A DNA stretch of 64,000 nt. Source: Acidobacteriota bacterium (lineage in GTDB: Bacteria > Acidobacteriota > Blastocatellia > Pyrinomonadales > Pyrinomonadaceae). Shown here piece after piece: positions 9,053 to 18,299 of the stretch. The DNA lies in assembly GCA_003385635.1 (NCBI GenBank), contig QQUY01000003.1:186001-250000 (forward strand), given 5' to 3'. Within the stretch, counting starts at the first letter, position 1. Each line of letters starts with the position of its first letter. Below the pieces are notes generated by a model. It ran no database searches, was not told where the DNA came from, and saw nothing but the letters and a program-made list of their open reading frames with translations. Made by a program: the position numbers and the translations under genes.

Positions 9053-11059
9053 GTGAACAGTGAAGAACTGGAGCAAAGTTTGCGCGCCGAATTCGACGGC
9101 TACCTGAAAGATGTCTTTAGCGATATCAAACAGGAAATCTCTGGTTTCCAGGAAAAGCTCGATTCAGAGTTCAAGGAACACAGAGAGCGCGTCAATGCTG
9201 CGCTGGCCGAGCTGTCCGGGAGGTTCTCCGACAGTCACGAGATCGGAGAGAGTTTCCGGGATTCAGTTACGGAACATCTCCGTCTTGCGAAAGACGAGGG
9301 GGCGCGAATCACGGCGATGGCTATCGCTGAGGCTGAAGAGCTTCACGGCAGCGCAACAACTGCTGAGGATCTTCAGGAAGGATTTTTGAATCTGCGCGAT
9401 GCGATAAGCGATATCACAAGAAAGGAATCTCAGGCCGAAATACTGAAATCCCTGGTTCACCACGCAGCGGAATATACGCCTCGCGGAGCGTTCTTCATCG
9501 TCAAGAGTGAGCATCTAGTGGGATGGAGGGTGTTCGGACGGGAAGATCACGACGGACCGGATGTTGTACGCGAGCTTTTCTTCCCGCTTGCTTCGAGGAC
9601 GGCGCTTAGCGAAGCAGTCGAATCGCTCGGGACAGTGAATGGCCTGGGAGAAGGCGGCGCCGACGAGGACGTATATCTCAACAGGCTCGGTTTTGGCAGG
9701 TCGCCGAACGTAGTTGCGATTCCACTGGTTGCGCGAGGCCGCGGTGTAGCGGTCCTTTACGCGGATTCCGGAGAGAACGGCGGGTTTGTAAACACTGAGG
9801 CATTGGAAACACTTGTTCACGTCGCAGGATTGACGGTTGAACTGCTTGCATCGGCGGCAAGCGATGCACACGAGTCGCACGACGAATATCACGTTGACGC
9901 TCCTTCCGAGGAAGATTACCCGGAGTCTTCATACAGGACTTCTGACTTTGCTCCGCCGGCGTACGACGAGGAAGACGGATCGCCGGACGAAGAGGTCGTT
10001 GAGCCTGTAGAAGCCGTTGAAACCATCGAAAAGACCGAATTCGAAGCAGAAGCCGTTCACGATCTTGGGGAGGCCGACGGGCCCTTTCCTGCCGTAGCTG
10101 AGGAAGAACCCGCGGTGGCAGAGGAATCGTTCTCGCCGGAAGAATCTGCGGATGAATCTTTTGAAGATGAAGATCAGGAAGAACACGCAACCGGTTTCAG
10201 CTTCAGTCCCTCCGAACCCTTTGCTGCCGAGAGCTCAGAGGAAGGGTATTCGGACGATCTCGGGTCAGAGAATGCCGAGCCTGCGGAAGAAGCCGAACCG
10301 GCACATTATTCTGCTGATGAGTTCGCCGATACGTTTGAACCTTCGGATGATGAATTGAAGGCCGAGCAGAGATTTGACGCCGAGGTTGACGAGTTGTACG
10401 ACGTTTCGGACTCCGTTGAATACGTCGAGCCGCAGGATGTCGAAGAAGTCACGGCGGATGCGTTCGAAGACGCGGTCGAAGTCGAAGCGGAACCGGAAGA
10501 GGCTTTTGCCCCGGTTCAAGCCGAAGAAGAAGAAGACTTAATGGCTGACGAGGCCCGGGATGATGAAGAACGGTCTTCCTTTGAGTATTCGAGCCTTGAA
10601 GACGAAGCTGAAAGGGCCGAAGCGGCATATGATACGGATGATTCAGACGACGAAGAACCTGCTGAAGAACCGGAGCCCGCAACGGTAGTCACCGAGTCCG
10701 CCGCAGTCGCCGAATCCGGCTCGCCAGCGAGATCGAGATTCGGAGACCGCAACATCGATCTTCCTATCGAAGTTGCGGAGGACGAAAGGCAGTACCACAA
10801 CGCGGCCCGGCGATTTGCCAGACTGCTTGTCTCGGAGATCAAGCTTTACAACGAACAGAAGGTGAAGGAAGGGTGCGAGGCTAACGACCTTTACGAACGG
10901 CTTAGGGAAGCGATCGACCGTTCACGGGAAATGTACGAAAAGCGTGTTCACGGCCCTGTTGCCGAGAAGTTCGATTACTTCAATTTCGAACTGGTTAACA
11001 ACCTTGCACAGGGAGATGAATCGAAACTTGGTGGCAGTTATCCGGGTTCGAAAGTCTGA
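9053..11059 (+). CDS. Coiled-coil / GAF-like / acidic-linker protein, unknown function
   Basis: The 668-residue protein has three zones. Residues 1-110 form a charged helical coiled coil (FSDIKQEISGFQEKLDSEFKEHRERV). Residues about 125-268 resemble a GAF-like fold (AAEYTPRGAFFIVKSEHLVGWRVFG; NVVAIPLVARGRGVAVLYAD). Residues about 275-555 are extremely Glu/Asp-rich and likely disordered. A conserved-looking helical tail (about 560-668, ERQYHNAARRFARLLVSEIKLYNEQKV) closes it. The GTG start has a good GGAGG nine bases upstream. No TM segment or enzyme motif is seen. It might act as a cytoplasmic sensor or scaffold, but this is inference. Confidence 0.7.
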   Translation: MNSEELEQSLRAEFDGYLKDVFSDIKQEISGFQEKLDSEFKEHRERVNAALAELSGRFSDSHEIGESFRDSVTEHLRLAKDEGARITAMAIAEAEELHGSATTAEDLQEGFLNLRDAISDITRKESQAEILKSLVHHAAEYTPRGAFFIVKSEHLVGWRVFGREDHDGPDVVRELFFPLASRTALSEAVESLGTVNGLGEGGADEDVYLNRLGFGRSPNVVAIPLVARGRGVAVLYADSGENGGFVNTEALETLVHVAGLTVELLASAASDAHESHDEYHVDAPSEEDYPESSYRTSDFAPPAYDEEDGSPDEEVVEPVEAVETIEKTEFEAEAVHDLGEADGPFPAVAEEEPAVAEESFSPEESADESFEDEDQEEHATGFSFSPSEPFAAESSEEGYSDDLGSENAEPAEEAEPAHYSADEFADTFEPSDDELKAEQRFDAEVDELYDVSDSVEYVEPQDVEEVTADAFEDAVEVEAEPEEAFAPVQAEEEEDLMADEARDDEERSSFEYSSLEDEAERAEAAYDTDDSDDEEPAEEPEPATVVTESAAVAESGSPARSRFGDRNIDLPIEVAEDERQYHNAARRFARLLVSEIKLYNEQKVKEGCEANDLYERLREAIDRSREMYEKRVHGPVAEKFDYFNFELVNNLAQGDESKLGGSYPGSKV

Positions 11060-11081
11060 CGCAGACGCAAATTAGTTTCGA

Positions 11082-11117
11082 AGACCGTTTGATATAATGT
11101 CGAACGGTCTTTTTCTT
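11082..11117 (+). terminator. Intrinsic terminator after the acidic protein gene
   Basis: AGACCGTT (11082-11089) pairs with AACGGTCT (11103-11110), followed by TTTTCTTT. It is a clear Rho-independent terminator 22 bases after the stop codon. Confidence 0.85.
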
Positions 11118-11170
11118 TCCCCCGGAGGATCCTGCCAAGAAATTCGAATCGTAGATCAGCAAGGAGTTTT

Positions 11171-13507
11171 ATGATGCAGTTCAGTTTATACGTCCGCCGC
11201 GTGTTGTCCGAATCAGCACTCTCGCTCTTGGTGCCGGTCCTGATAACGGTGGCGTTCGCGGTTGCCTGTTCGGCCCAGCCCGCAGCACGATCCGATCTTT
11301 CCGCGGCCCGTGATCTTATGGCGACGGGCAAACTGCCTCCCGAATCCGTGCTCGCGGACATAGAAGGCCGCAACACAGGGACAAGAACGGCCGCACTTGC
11401 CCGGCTTCTGCGGGCGTATATCAAGATCGACGGAGGAGATCACGCCGGTGCCGTGGCGCTGCTTGAATCCGATATCTTTTCCGAACAATCTTCGTTAGGC
11501 GATTACGCGCTCTGGATGCGCGGAAGCTCTCTTCTTGCGCTTCAACGGCAGTCTGAAGCGCAGGCCGCGTTCTCGGATCTGATCGAGCTGTATCCGGATT
11601 CCATCCGCGCAAGGGATGCGAAGATACTATGGGCGAAGAGCCTTATCGCAAATGGCGGAGCTTCGAAAGTGCCTGGCCTGCTTCAGGACCTTGTGACGAA
11701 AAACGACGGCGAGGCGGTCATACTCACGGCTACCGCGCTTCAGAACACAGACAGGAACGAGGAAGCTGTTCGCTACCTGAGGCGGGCTTATTTTTACGCC
11801 GCCGGGACTGCGGCGAGCAAGGAAGCACTTGCCCGATTGACGGAAATGGGTGAAGACCCTGAGCCCCGATCCGCGGAAGATCTGCTGGCAAGAGCGAACG
11901 ATCTGCTCGAAAGTAAGAAGTACGGAGATTCCGCAGAAGCTTATCGAAAACTGCTGGCCTCATTTCCATCCGAGGCCGATGGTTCCGTAAGACTCAGATT
12001 CATATCGGCACTTTCCAGGTCCGGCAAATCTCCGGAAGCGGCATCCGTTCTCGCGACACTTCCTCCGGACGCGCCAGGGAAGGCAGAAGGCCATTATCTG
12101 GTTGCCACGGGGTATGCCTCCTCGAGGCTCTGGAACGAAGCCAAGGAAGAGATCACGAAGCTGCGTGCGGCATTTCCGAACAGTGAGTGGACACCTAAAG
12201 CGATGATCGATGCGGGAATGGAAGCCCGCGACCAGAAACGCAGGGCTGACGAATCGGAACTGCTTCAGACAGCGGTTACCGTGTATCCCGAAGCGATCGA
12301 CGTGGCGCGAGCCCAGTTCGAGCTGGCGTGGCTTCAGCACGAATCGAAGAACTTTGAGATTTCATCTCGTATGCTGACTGAGCATCTTGCGAGATACGTG
12401 GACAAGGACAACACCTTTCGGGGCCAGACGGGGTATTGGGCAGCGCGCGATTCTGAAAAGGCCGGGAAGATCGAAGAGGCGTGTGCACTTTTTGACGGCA
12501 CAGCGTACCGGTACGGTGCGAACTGGTACGGCTACCTTGCACTCGATCGGTTGATAAAGCTCCGCCGCCAGGGAAAATGTCAGGGAACAAAGGAGTTTCC
12601 GGAGGGGACTCTGGTCGGAGACGCGGTAGCAAACCTTAAAGTGATAACCGTTGCGCCGGAAACCGCAGGCGAAAAAGAAGCGCCAAGGCTTCGCAAGAGC
12701 GCTGATCTTACCGAGGTTGGCCTTTTCGACTGGTCCATTGAGGAATTGAAGGCCGCGAAAGAAACGGCGGACAATAGTCCGAGCGTTAATCTCGCGCTTG
12801 CACAGCATTACAGGCTCAAGGGCGACAACGTAAACGCGCTCCTGACTCTTGCGAAGAGCTATCCTGATTATGCCCAGATGTTTCCGGAAGAGATGACGAG
12901 GGATGAATGGGACATCTTTTATCCGCTGACAAACTGGGGAGAGATCAAGTACTGGGCCTCTAAACGCGATCTCGACCCGTACAACGTGGCGGGCCTTATT
13001 CGCCAGGAGACGATCTTTTCCCCGCGAGCCAGGTCCTCGGCGAATGCGTACGGGCTGATGCAGCTTCTGATCCCGACTGCGAGAATGATGGCGAGGAAGT
13101 ACAACGCGAGCACGACACGGATCAGCGCAGAAGCTCTTTACCAGCCTTCGCTTAACATCGAGCTTGGCACGGCGTATATGCGCGAACAGCTGTCGAAGTA
13201 CGGACGGATCGAGTACATGTCCGTCGCTTACAACGCTGGTCCCGGAAGGGTCGTCAGGTGGCGGAAATCGCTTCCTGAGGAGATGGATGAGTTTGTAGAG
13301 GAGATTCCTTTTCGCGAAACCAAAGGGTATGTAAAAGGAGTGATCCGCAACACCGCGCAATACCGTAGGCTGTATGACCTGAACGGTGCATTCAAACCGA
13401 ACGTCGGTTCAAAGCCTGTTCGGGCCGCGGTCGATTCGCTTCCGAAAGATGAGCTTGCGCGACAATTCCCTCAAATCAAAGTTGCAAATGGGGCGGCGGA
13501 GGAATAG
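11171..13507 (+). CDS. slt: Soluble lytic murein transglycosylase (Slt-type)
   Basis: The 778-residue exported protein starts with a signal peptide containing a possible lipobox (FAVAC, Cys about 33). A long alpha-helical TPR-like superhelix (about 45-600) follows, then a GH23 catalytic domain (about 610-745) with the catalytic Glu in LIRQETIFSP and the family motifs AYGLMQLLIPTA and YNAGPGRV. It cleaves peptidoglycan glycan strands to 1,6-anhydro products in the periplasm. AAGGAG precedes the ATG. The gene converges on the ppx-like gene with only three bases between stop codons. Confidence 0.92.
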   Translation: MMQFSLYVRRVLSESALSLLVPVLITVAFAVACSAQPAARSDLSAARDLMATGKLPPESVLADIEGRNTGTRTAALARLLRAYIKIDGGDHAGAVALLESDIFSEQSSLGDYALWMRGSSLLALQRQSEAQAAFSDLIELYPDSIRARDAKILWAKSLIANGGASKVPGLLQDLVTKNDGEAVILTATALQNTDRNEEAVRYLRRAYFYAAGTAASKEALARLTEMGEDPEPRSAEDLLARANDLLESKKYGDSAEAYRKLLASFPSEADGSVRLRFISALSRSGKSPEAASVLATLPPDAPGKAEGHYLVATGYASSRLWNEAKEEITKLRAAFPNSEWTPKAMIDAGMEARDQKRRADESELLQTAVTVYPEAIDVARAQFELAWLQHESKNFEISSRMLTEHLARYVDKDNTFRGQTGYWAARDSEKAGKIEEACALFDGTAYRYGANWYGYLALDRLIKLRRQGKCQGTKEFPEGTLVGDAVANLKVITVAPETAGEKEAPRLRKSADLTEVGLFDWSIEELKAAKETADNSPSVNLALAQHYRLKGDNVNALLTLAKSYPDYAQMFPEEMTRDEWDIFYPLTNWGEIKYWASKRDLDPYNVAGLIRQETIFSPRARSSANAYGLMQLLIPTARMMARKYNASTTRISAEALYQPSLNIELGTAYMREQLSKYGRIEYMSVAYNAGPGRVVRWRKSLPEEMDEFVEEIPFRETKGYVKGVIRNTAQYRRLYDLNGAFKPNVGSKPVRAAVDSLPKDELARQFPQIKVANGAAEE

Positions 13508-13510
13508 GTC

Positions 13511-15073
13511 CTAAGCGGTCACCTTCTTCGGGGCGCTGCGTTCCTGAACGACATTCAGATGGCATTTGAATTCACGTTCAAATGCCTCTTTCTTTAACTT
13601 AGTAGCGTACACTTCGTTTGAAAGATCGCGCTCGCCCACAAGCGTCAGCGTTACCACGTCCCTGTCTGCCTCGATCCTGATCTCTCTTACCTTCCGCTTA
13701 TAGCTACGGTCCAGACCGTCGGCAAGACGCAATATCGAGCTTAGGCGCCGTACCAGGGCCTTCTCGGGCTTGCGAAGCACCGCATAGTCGGGATGTGAAC
13801 GGCTGGGCAGAGACTTCCGGTGGTAACGAGCGATGTTTGCGATAAGCAGCTTTTCGGATTCCGAGAAACCCGTCATCTCGGAATTCTTGATCAGGTAAAG
13901 CGAATGTTTGTGGTGCGATTCGTGCGAGATATGGTATCCAACGTCGTGCAAAAGCGCAGCGGCCGAGAGCAATGTGCGTTCGCGGCGGGCGAGTTTGAAG
14001 TGCGCTGAAAGCCCGTCGAATATCCTTTCTGCGATCGACGCCACCTGGAGAGCGTGCTGTTCTTCGTAACCGAACCGCCTTCCGACCGCAAACACGTCCC
14101 GCAGCTTCAGATCCTCGACATCCGGCACCGGAGGCATGTCTTCTGTGGCGATCTCGCGAAGATGGTCAATTATTACGCCCTCGCGGAGCGCATAAGGGCA
14201 CGGCACTACAGTTTCGATCCGAAGCGTCCGCATCACGCCTTCCAGGATCTGAGCGCCCGCTACTATCACTTCCGCACGTCTCTCATTGATGACCCCTGTC
14301 TCGGTTCGTTCCGCGATGGTCATATGCTTGAGCCGGTCGTTCAGATCTATCAGATCATTGATATGTATGGGCGGTGTAAACGCCTCATCTGCCCCCGGCT
14401 TGCCGGCGATCAGCATTGAGACCGCCTTGATGGTTCCGGACGTACCCGTCGCGATATCCCAGGTCTCACCCTTGATCTTGCGTTGGGGCTGGGCGAGAGC
14501 GAACTTGATCTCTTTTCGTAGCCGTCGGAGTTCCTTTGGCTTCGGAGGGTCAGAGATCAGGAACCGCTCTGAGAGTCCGACCGCCCCAAGTTTCATCGAG
14601 AACAGTTTTTCCGGCTCGCTGTCCTTCATGAGCGAGATCTCGGTCGATCCTCCGCCGATGTCGATGTTCAGCAGTGAGGAATACTCGCTGCCGAAATATT
14701 CTGCGACGGCAATCCCTATCAACCGGGCCTCTTCGATCGAAGAAAGAACTTCAACCTTGACGCCCGTAAGCCGCTCAAGCTCGTCCACAAACCGGGAAGC
14801 ATTTCTGGCCTCACGAACCGAAGCGGTGGCGACTGCAAGCAGTGCGTCCGTCTCTCTGTTTTCGGCTATCGAGCGAAAACGCGAAACCGCCTCTCTGGAA
14901 AGCTCAAACGCCTCTTCCGAAAGAATGTGATTCTGGAGGGTGCCGTGTCCGAGCCGCACGCGTTCGCGGTCCTCGGCGATCATCGTAAAAGAGTCCGATG
15001 AGGCTGCTTCGACAACTGCGAGTTTTAGCGAGTTCGAGCCGATATCGATGGCAGCCAGTCTGGTGGTCTTCAT
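13511..15073 (-). CDS. Ppx/GppA phosphatase with C-terminal HD domain
   Basis: The 520-residue protein has the actin-like ASKHA fold of exopolyphosphatase/guanosine pentaphosphatase: AAIDIGSNSLKLAV at the N-terminus, the phosphate loop NIDIGGGSTEIS near 140, and the ATGTSGTIKA stretch near 208. A C-terminal HD-type domain follows (about 330-500; LLHDVGYHISHESHHKHS). Such enzymes degrade polyphosphate and/or pppGpp, linking phosphate storage to the stringent response. It is divergent from the CBS-domain gene; the phosphate theme recurs nearby in sixA-like and phoBR-like genes. Confidence 0.9.
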   Translation of the reverse strand: MKTTRLAAIDIGSNSLKLAVVEAASSDSFTMIAEDRERVRLGHGTLQNHILSEEAFELSREAVSRFRSIAENRETDALLAVATASVREARNASRFVDELERLTGVKVEVLSSIEEARLIGIAVAEYFGSEYSSLLNIDIGGGSTEISLMKDSEPEKLFSMKLGAVGLSERFLISDPPKPKELRRLRKEIKFALAQPQRKIKGETWDIATGTSGTIKAVSMLIAGKPGADEAFTPPIHINDLIDLNDRLKHMTIAERTETGVINERRAEVIVAGAQILEGVMRTLRIETVVPCPYALREGVIIDHLREIATEDMPPVPDVEDLKLRDVFAVGRRFGYEEQHALQVASIAERIFDGLSAHFKLARRERTLLSAAALLHDVGYHISHESHHKHSLYLIKNSEMTGFSESEKLLIANIARYHRKSLPSRSHPDYAVLRKPEKALVRRLSSILRLADGLDRSYKRKVREIRIEADRDVVTLTLVGERDLSNEVYATKLKKEAFEREFKCHLNVVQERSAPKKVTA

Positions 15074-15168
15074 CTCTTGCTATTCTAGACCGTAAAGCTA
15101 GAATCGTAAAAAGCCGAAGAAAAGGGAGCAAGAGAACCTTGAAGAATCCCTCGGCCGGGCGCATTTAT

Positions 15169-15624
15169 ATGAAAGTTTCAAAGATAATGACTCGATCTGC
15201 GGGCTATTGCGGACCGGGCGACTCGCTTGCCGCTGCGGTATCAATTATGTGGCGGTATGACTGCGGGTTTGTGCCTGTCGTAGAAGATGAAATGGTCGCG
15301 GGGGTTATAACGGACAGGGATATCGCGATTGCTGCAGGCGGTCGCCATCTTCCTGCAAGTCAGATCCGTGTATCCGAAGTCTCCACACGGGAAGCGGTTA
15401 CGTGTCTGGCGAGCGACGAAGTGGAAAAGGCTTTGAAAAAAATGAAGAAGCACCGGATCCGGCGGCTTGCTGTCGTCGACCGTGACGGGGCGCTAGAAGG
15501 CGTCGTTTCGATAGCCGATGTCCTTTTCGCTTCAAGGAACAAGAAAAAGCTCAGAAAGAAGGTGCTGTCCACGTTGCGCGCCGTATCGGAACCACAGCCG
15601 ATTGTGTTGAGCGAAGTCGGATAG
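15169..15624 (+). CDS. CBS-domain pair protein
   Basis: The 151-residue protein consists of two CBS domains (about 8-60 and 72-125), opening MKVSKIMTRSAGYCGPGDSL, with the repeated pattern GVITDRDIA and GVVSIADVLF that binds adenine nucleotides. It has a basic tail (RNKKKLRKKV). Stand-alone CBS pairs usually sense AMP/ATP/SAM and regulate a partner; none is obvious here. A TTG at 15139 in the same frame has a better ribosome site (GGGAG) and is an alternative start. Confidence 0.8.
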   Translation: MKVSKIMTRSAGYCGPGDSLAAAVSIMWRYDCGFVPVVEDEMVAGVITDRDIAIAAGGRHLPASQIRVSEVSTREAVTCLASDEVEKALKKMKKHRIRRLAVVDRDGALEGVVSIADVLFASRNKKKLRKKVLSTLRAVSEPQPIVLSEVG

Positions 15625-15628
15625 CCAG

Positions 15629-15689
15629 GGATCAGGTATCATCCCTTTTGAACTTTGAACTTTGAACTTTGAACTTTGAAACCTGATCC
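15629..15689. repeat. TTTGAAC heptamer array framed by a 9-bp inverted repeat
   Basis: Nearly five copies of TTTGAAC (15647-15681) lie between GGATCAGGT (15629-15637) and its exact reverse complement ACCTGATCC (15681-15689). It fills the gap between the CBS gene and the sixA-like gene. A related GAACTTT/GAACATT tract is at 51550-51620. Confidence 0.8.
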
Positions 15690-15710
15690 GTGATCCATGA
15701 ACCTTGAATT

Positions 15711-16208
15711 ATGAAAACCCTGTACGTCTTAAGGCATGCCAAATCCAGTTGGGACCACCCCGAGCTCTCCGATTTCGAACGCCCTTTGAACGATCGAGGC
15801 AGGAAAGCGGCGCCGTTTATGGGGCGTCTTATGGCCGAAAGGGACCTGGTTCCTGAAGTGATCGTTTCTTCGCCTGCCGTTCGTGCCAAGACTACGGCGA
15901 GGCTGGCTTCGGAGGCTGGAGACTTCGGGGCGGAGATCCGTTTTGACGAAAGGATCTATGGCGCGGGCTCAAACACTCTTGTTTACATTGTTGCTGAAAT
16001 TGATGACTCGTATAGCTCGGCAATGATCGTCGGACACAATCCCGGCTTCGAAGACCTCGTTGCGGCGCTCACCGGTGAATCCCATCGGTTTCCGACCGCC
16101 GCGCTCGCCGTGATCGATCTCGACGTTCCGAATTGGTCCGAAGTGACACGCGGGACGGGCAGTTTGCGAGAGCTGTTCATTCCGAAGAAAGAAATGAACC
16201 GCCGGTAG
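15711..16208 (+). CDS. sixA: SixA-type phosphohistidine phosphatase
   Basis: The 165-residue protein of the histidine phosphatase superfamily has the catalytic RHAKS at residues 8-12, the SSPAVRAKTTA segment near 54-64, and the second catalytic histidine in VGHNPGFE near 105. SixA removes phosphate from phosphohistidine of signalling proteins. Its place directly before a two-component pair fits a signalling role, but the substrate is unproven. The ribosome site is weak. Confidence 0.88.
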   Translation: MKTLYVLRHAKSSWDHPELSDFERPLNDRGRKAAPFMGRLMAERDLVPEVIVSSPAVRAKTTARLASEAGDFGAEIRFDERIYGAGSNTLVYIVAEIDDSYSSAMIVGHNPGFEDLVAALTGESHRFPTAALAVIDLDVPNWSEVTRGTGSLRELFIPKKEMNRR

Positions 16209-16224
16209 GGTATTCTTCTATCAA

Positions 16225-16241
16225 TTAACACTTTGTTCACA
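16225..16241 (+). promoter_or_regulatory. Possible Pho box (two TTNACA repeats 11 bp apart)
   Basis: TTAACA (16225-16230) and TTCACA (16236-16241) repeat with an 11-base period, the spacing of PhoP/PhoB-type direct repeats in Gram-positive Pho boxes. They lie about 105 bases upstream of the PhoB-like gene, which would fit autoregulation. Two hexamers are weak evidence. Confidence 0.35.
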
Positions 16242-16345
16242 TTTATGTAATGTGCAATTAAGCCCCTGGACATAATCTTTTTCTTTGTTCCGAGAGACAG
16301 AGATCGTGTACGTCCGAGGTTTGGCCGACACCGATACGGTGGTTT

Positions 16346-17035
16346 ATGAAGCACTACATACTAATAGTCGAAGATGAGGCAGATATCGCTGAGAGTCTTC
16401 GGTACAATTTCGAGCGCGAGGGCTTCAAGGTCAAGATCGCGGAATCAGGTGAGAAAGGTCTGAGGATGGCCCTGGACGAGAACAGGCCACCCTCATTGAT
16501 CCTTCTCGACCTGATGCTTCCCGGAATGACCGGAGTCGAACTCTGCAGGCGACTGCGGCGTGAACCGCTGACGAAGAAGATGCCGGTTATAATGCTTACG
16601 GCCAAGGCGGCCGAAGGCGAAAAGATCGAGGGTCTTGACACCGGAGCAGACGACTACATCACCAAGCCGTTCTCGGTTAAAGAGGTCATCGCGCGGGTCC
16701 GTGCGGTGCTCCGCAGGGTTGATTCAGACGCGGTTCAAAAGTACACGGACGACCGCCTCGCGGTGGATTTTGTCGACATGCGTGTTTTCTGCGATGGCGA
16801 AGAAGTAAGACTGACGCGAAAGGAATTTTCTCTCCTTAGTTATCTGACCAAGAACACGGGACGTGTCGCGACGAGGCAGAATCTTCTCGACAACGTTTGG
16901 GGCTACAGCTATTTCGGCGACACGCGGACACTGGATGTCCATATAAGGCGGCTGCGGCAAAAACTGGATGACTGCGGCGACTGCATTGAAACGGTGGTAG
17001 GAGTCGGATACCGCTTCGTCGGATACAAGTCCTGA
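16346..17035 (+). CDS. PhoB/OmpR-type response regulator
   Basis: The 229-residue protein has an N-terminal receiver domain (about 3-120) with acidic pocket EDEAD, phospho-acceptor Asp in LLDLMLPG (about residue 54), and the conserved Lys in TKPF. A C-terminal OmpR/PhoB winged helix (about 130-228) carries LTRKEFSLLSYL and DTRTLDVHIRRLRQKL. GGTGG stands upstream of the ATG. A histidine kinase gene follows after 30 bases, forming a standard two-component operon. PhoB-like identity is suggested by its partner's PhoR-like layout; the signal is not known. Confidence 0.9.
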   Translation: MKHYILIVEDEADIAESLRYNFEREGFKVKIAESGEKGLRMALDENRPPSLILLDLMLPGMTGVELCRRLRREPLTKKMPVIMLTAKAAEGEKIEGLDTGADDYITKPFSVKEVIARVRAVLRRVDSDAVQKYTDDRLAVDFVDMRVFCDGEEVRLTRKEFSLLSYLTKNTGRVATRQNLLDNVWGYSYFGDTRTLDVHIRRLRQKLDDCGDCIETVVGVGYRFVGYKS

Positions 17036-17065
17036 GCCCGGTCCTCGGGGCTGAAGAATCGAGAT

Positions 17066-18142
17066 ATGAGCTTGCTGGGGACGATTTTTACAAAGCCAGA
17101 TGCGGCACCGGAACCTGACCGTCCGGAACCTGTAGACGTCCTCGATTCGCTTCGCGAGAGCATAATCATCGTTTCCGAGAACCTGCGAATATACGCCGTC
17201 AACGAACCCGCCAGAATCGCCTTTACACGAAGGGAAGAAAGCCTGATCAACAAGCGGATCACCGAAGTGATCCGTGACTTTGCGCTTCACGAAGCATTCG
17301 ACCGCGCTTTCAATACGGGGAAGACGTCCGTAGTGCGTGTTGAGCTGATCGATCAGGACCGCAAGGTTTACGAGGTCAGGGTCGCGCCATTCGACATGGG
17401 CGACGCGCGACGCGCTATCGGGGTCTTTTACGACATTACCCAGATCGAACATCTTGAGCGCGTCCGGCAAGTGTTCCTGTCCAACATCTCACATGAACTC
17501 CGCACTCCGCTCACCTCGATCCTCGCTTTCGTCGAGACGCTTGAGGATGGAGCCATCGACGACGAGGCCAACAAACGCAGATTCCTCTCCGTGATAAGAA
17601 AGAACGCTGAACGAATGAGGCATCTGATAGACGACATCTCCGAGCTGTCGTCGATCGAGGCGGGCAACGTCAAGATCGAACCAAAACTGATAGATCTTGC
17701 CGGACTTGTCCGTGAGGTGTTCGCAAGCCTCTCGGCGAAAGCCGAAGAAAGGGACATCTTCCTTGAGAATGCGATCGAACCCGGAACGAAGGTGTTTGCC
17801 GATATTCTGCGCCTCGAACAGATGCTGACCAACCTGATCGACAACGGCATCAAGTTCAACAGCGCAGAAGGGACCGTTACTGTCCGTTGTCTGGACAAAC
17901 CCGAGAGTCACGTGATCGAGGTAAGCGATACGGGAGAAGGGATTATGCGCGAACACGTGCAGAGGATCTTCGAGAGGTTCTACCGGATAGATCGCGCGAG
18001 GACCCGCGAGGTCGGCGGCACCGGACTTGGGCTGGCGATCGTAAAGCACCTCGCCCGCCTCCACAACGGAGAAGTGACCGTCTCATCCGTTCTCGGCGAG
18101 GGATCATCGTTCCGTGTAGAGCTCCCGAAGACATTTGATTGA
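17066..18142 (+). CDS. PhoR-like sensor histidine kinase without membrane segments
   Basis: The 358-residue kinase has a PAS domain (about 25-130), a HisKA domain with phospho-acceptor His in SNISHELRTPLTS (about 141), and an HATPase domain (about 240-355) with N-box LIDNGIKF, DTGEGI and GGTGLGLAIVKHL. No transmembrane segment is visible, unlike classical PhoR, which has one or two at the N-terminus. The signal is therefore probably cytoplasmic or relayed by a partner. It forms an operon with the preceding regulator. Confidence 0.9.
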   Translation: MSLLGTIFTKPDAAPEPDRPEPVDVLDSLRESIIIVSENLRIYAVNEPARIAFTRREESLINKRITEVIRDFALHEAFDRAFNTGKTSVVRVELIDQDRKVYEVRVAPFDMGDARRAIGVFYDITQIEHLERVRQVFLSNISHELRTPLTSILAFVETLEDGAIDDEANKRRFLSVIRKNAERMRHLIDDISELSSIEAGNVKIEPKLIDLAGLVREVFASLSAKAEERDIFLENAIEPGTKVFADILRLEQMLTNLIDNGIKFNSAEGTVTVRCLDKPESHVIEVSDTGEGIMREHVQRIFERFYRIDRARTREVGGTGLGLAIVKHLARLHNGEVTVSSVLGEGSSFRVELPKTFD

Positions 18143-18299
18143 TCTCCTCCGTTTGCCCCCCGAAAAAAGTCCTTCGAAAGCCCGCATTTTTGTGCTATAA
18201 TTACTTTATTCAAACACTTAGCCAAATTCGCGGATAGCAAATTTTAGGTCCGCACTCCCTCGGTTTTGCCGCAAAACGTACTGGATTGGAGGAAAGTAT

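Noticed and set aside
12362..13360. 332-residue open frame antisense to slt
   Set aside because: The slt reading frame contains the full GH23 motifs; the antisense frame is a GC-driven shadow.
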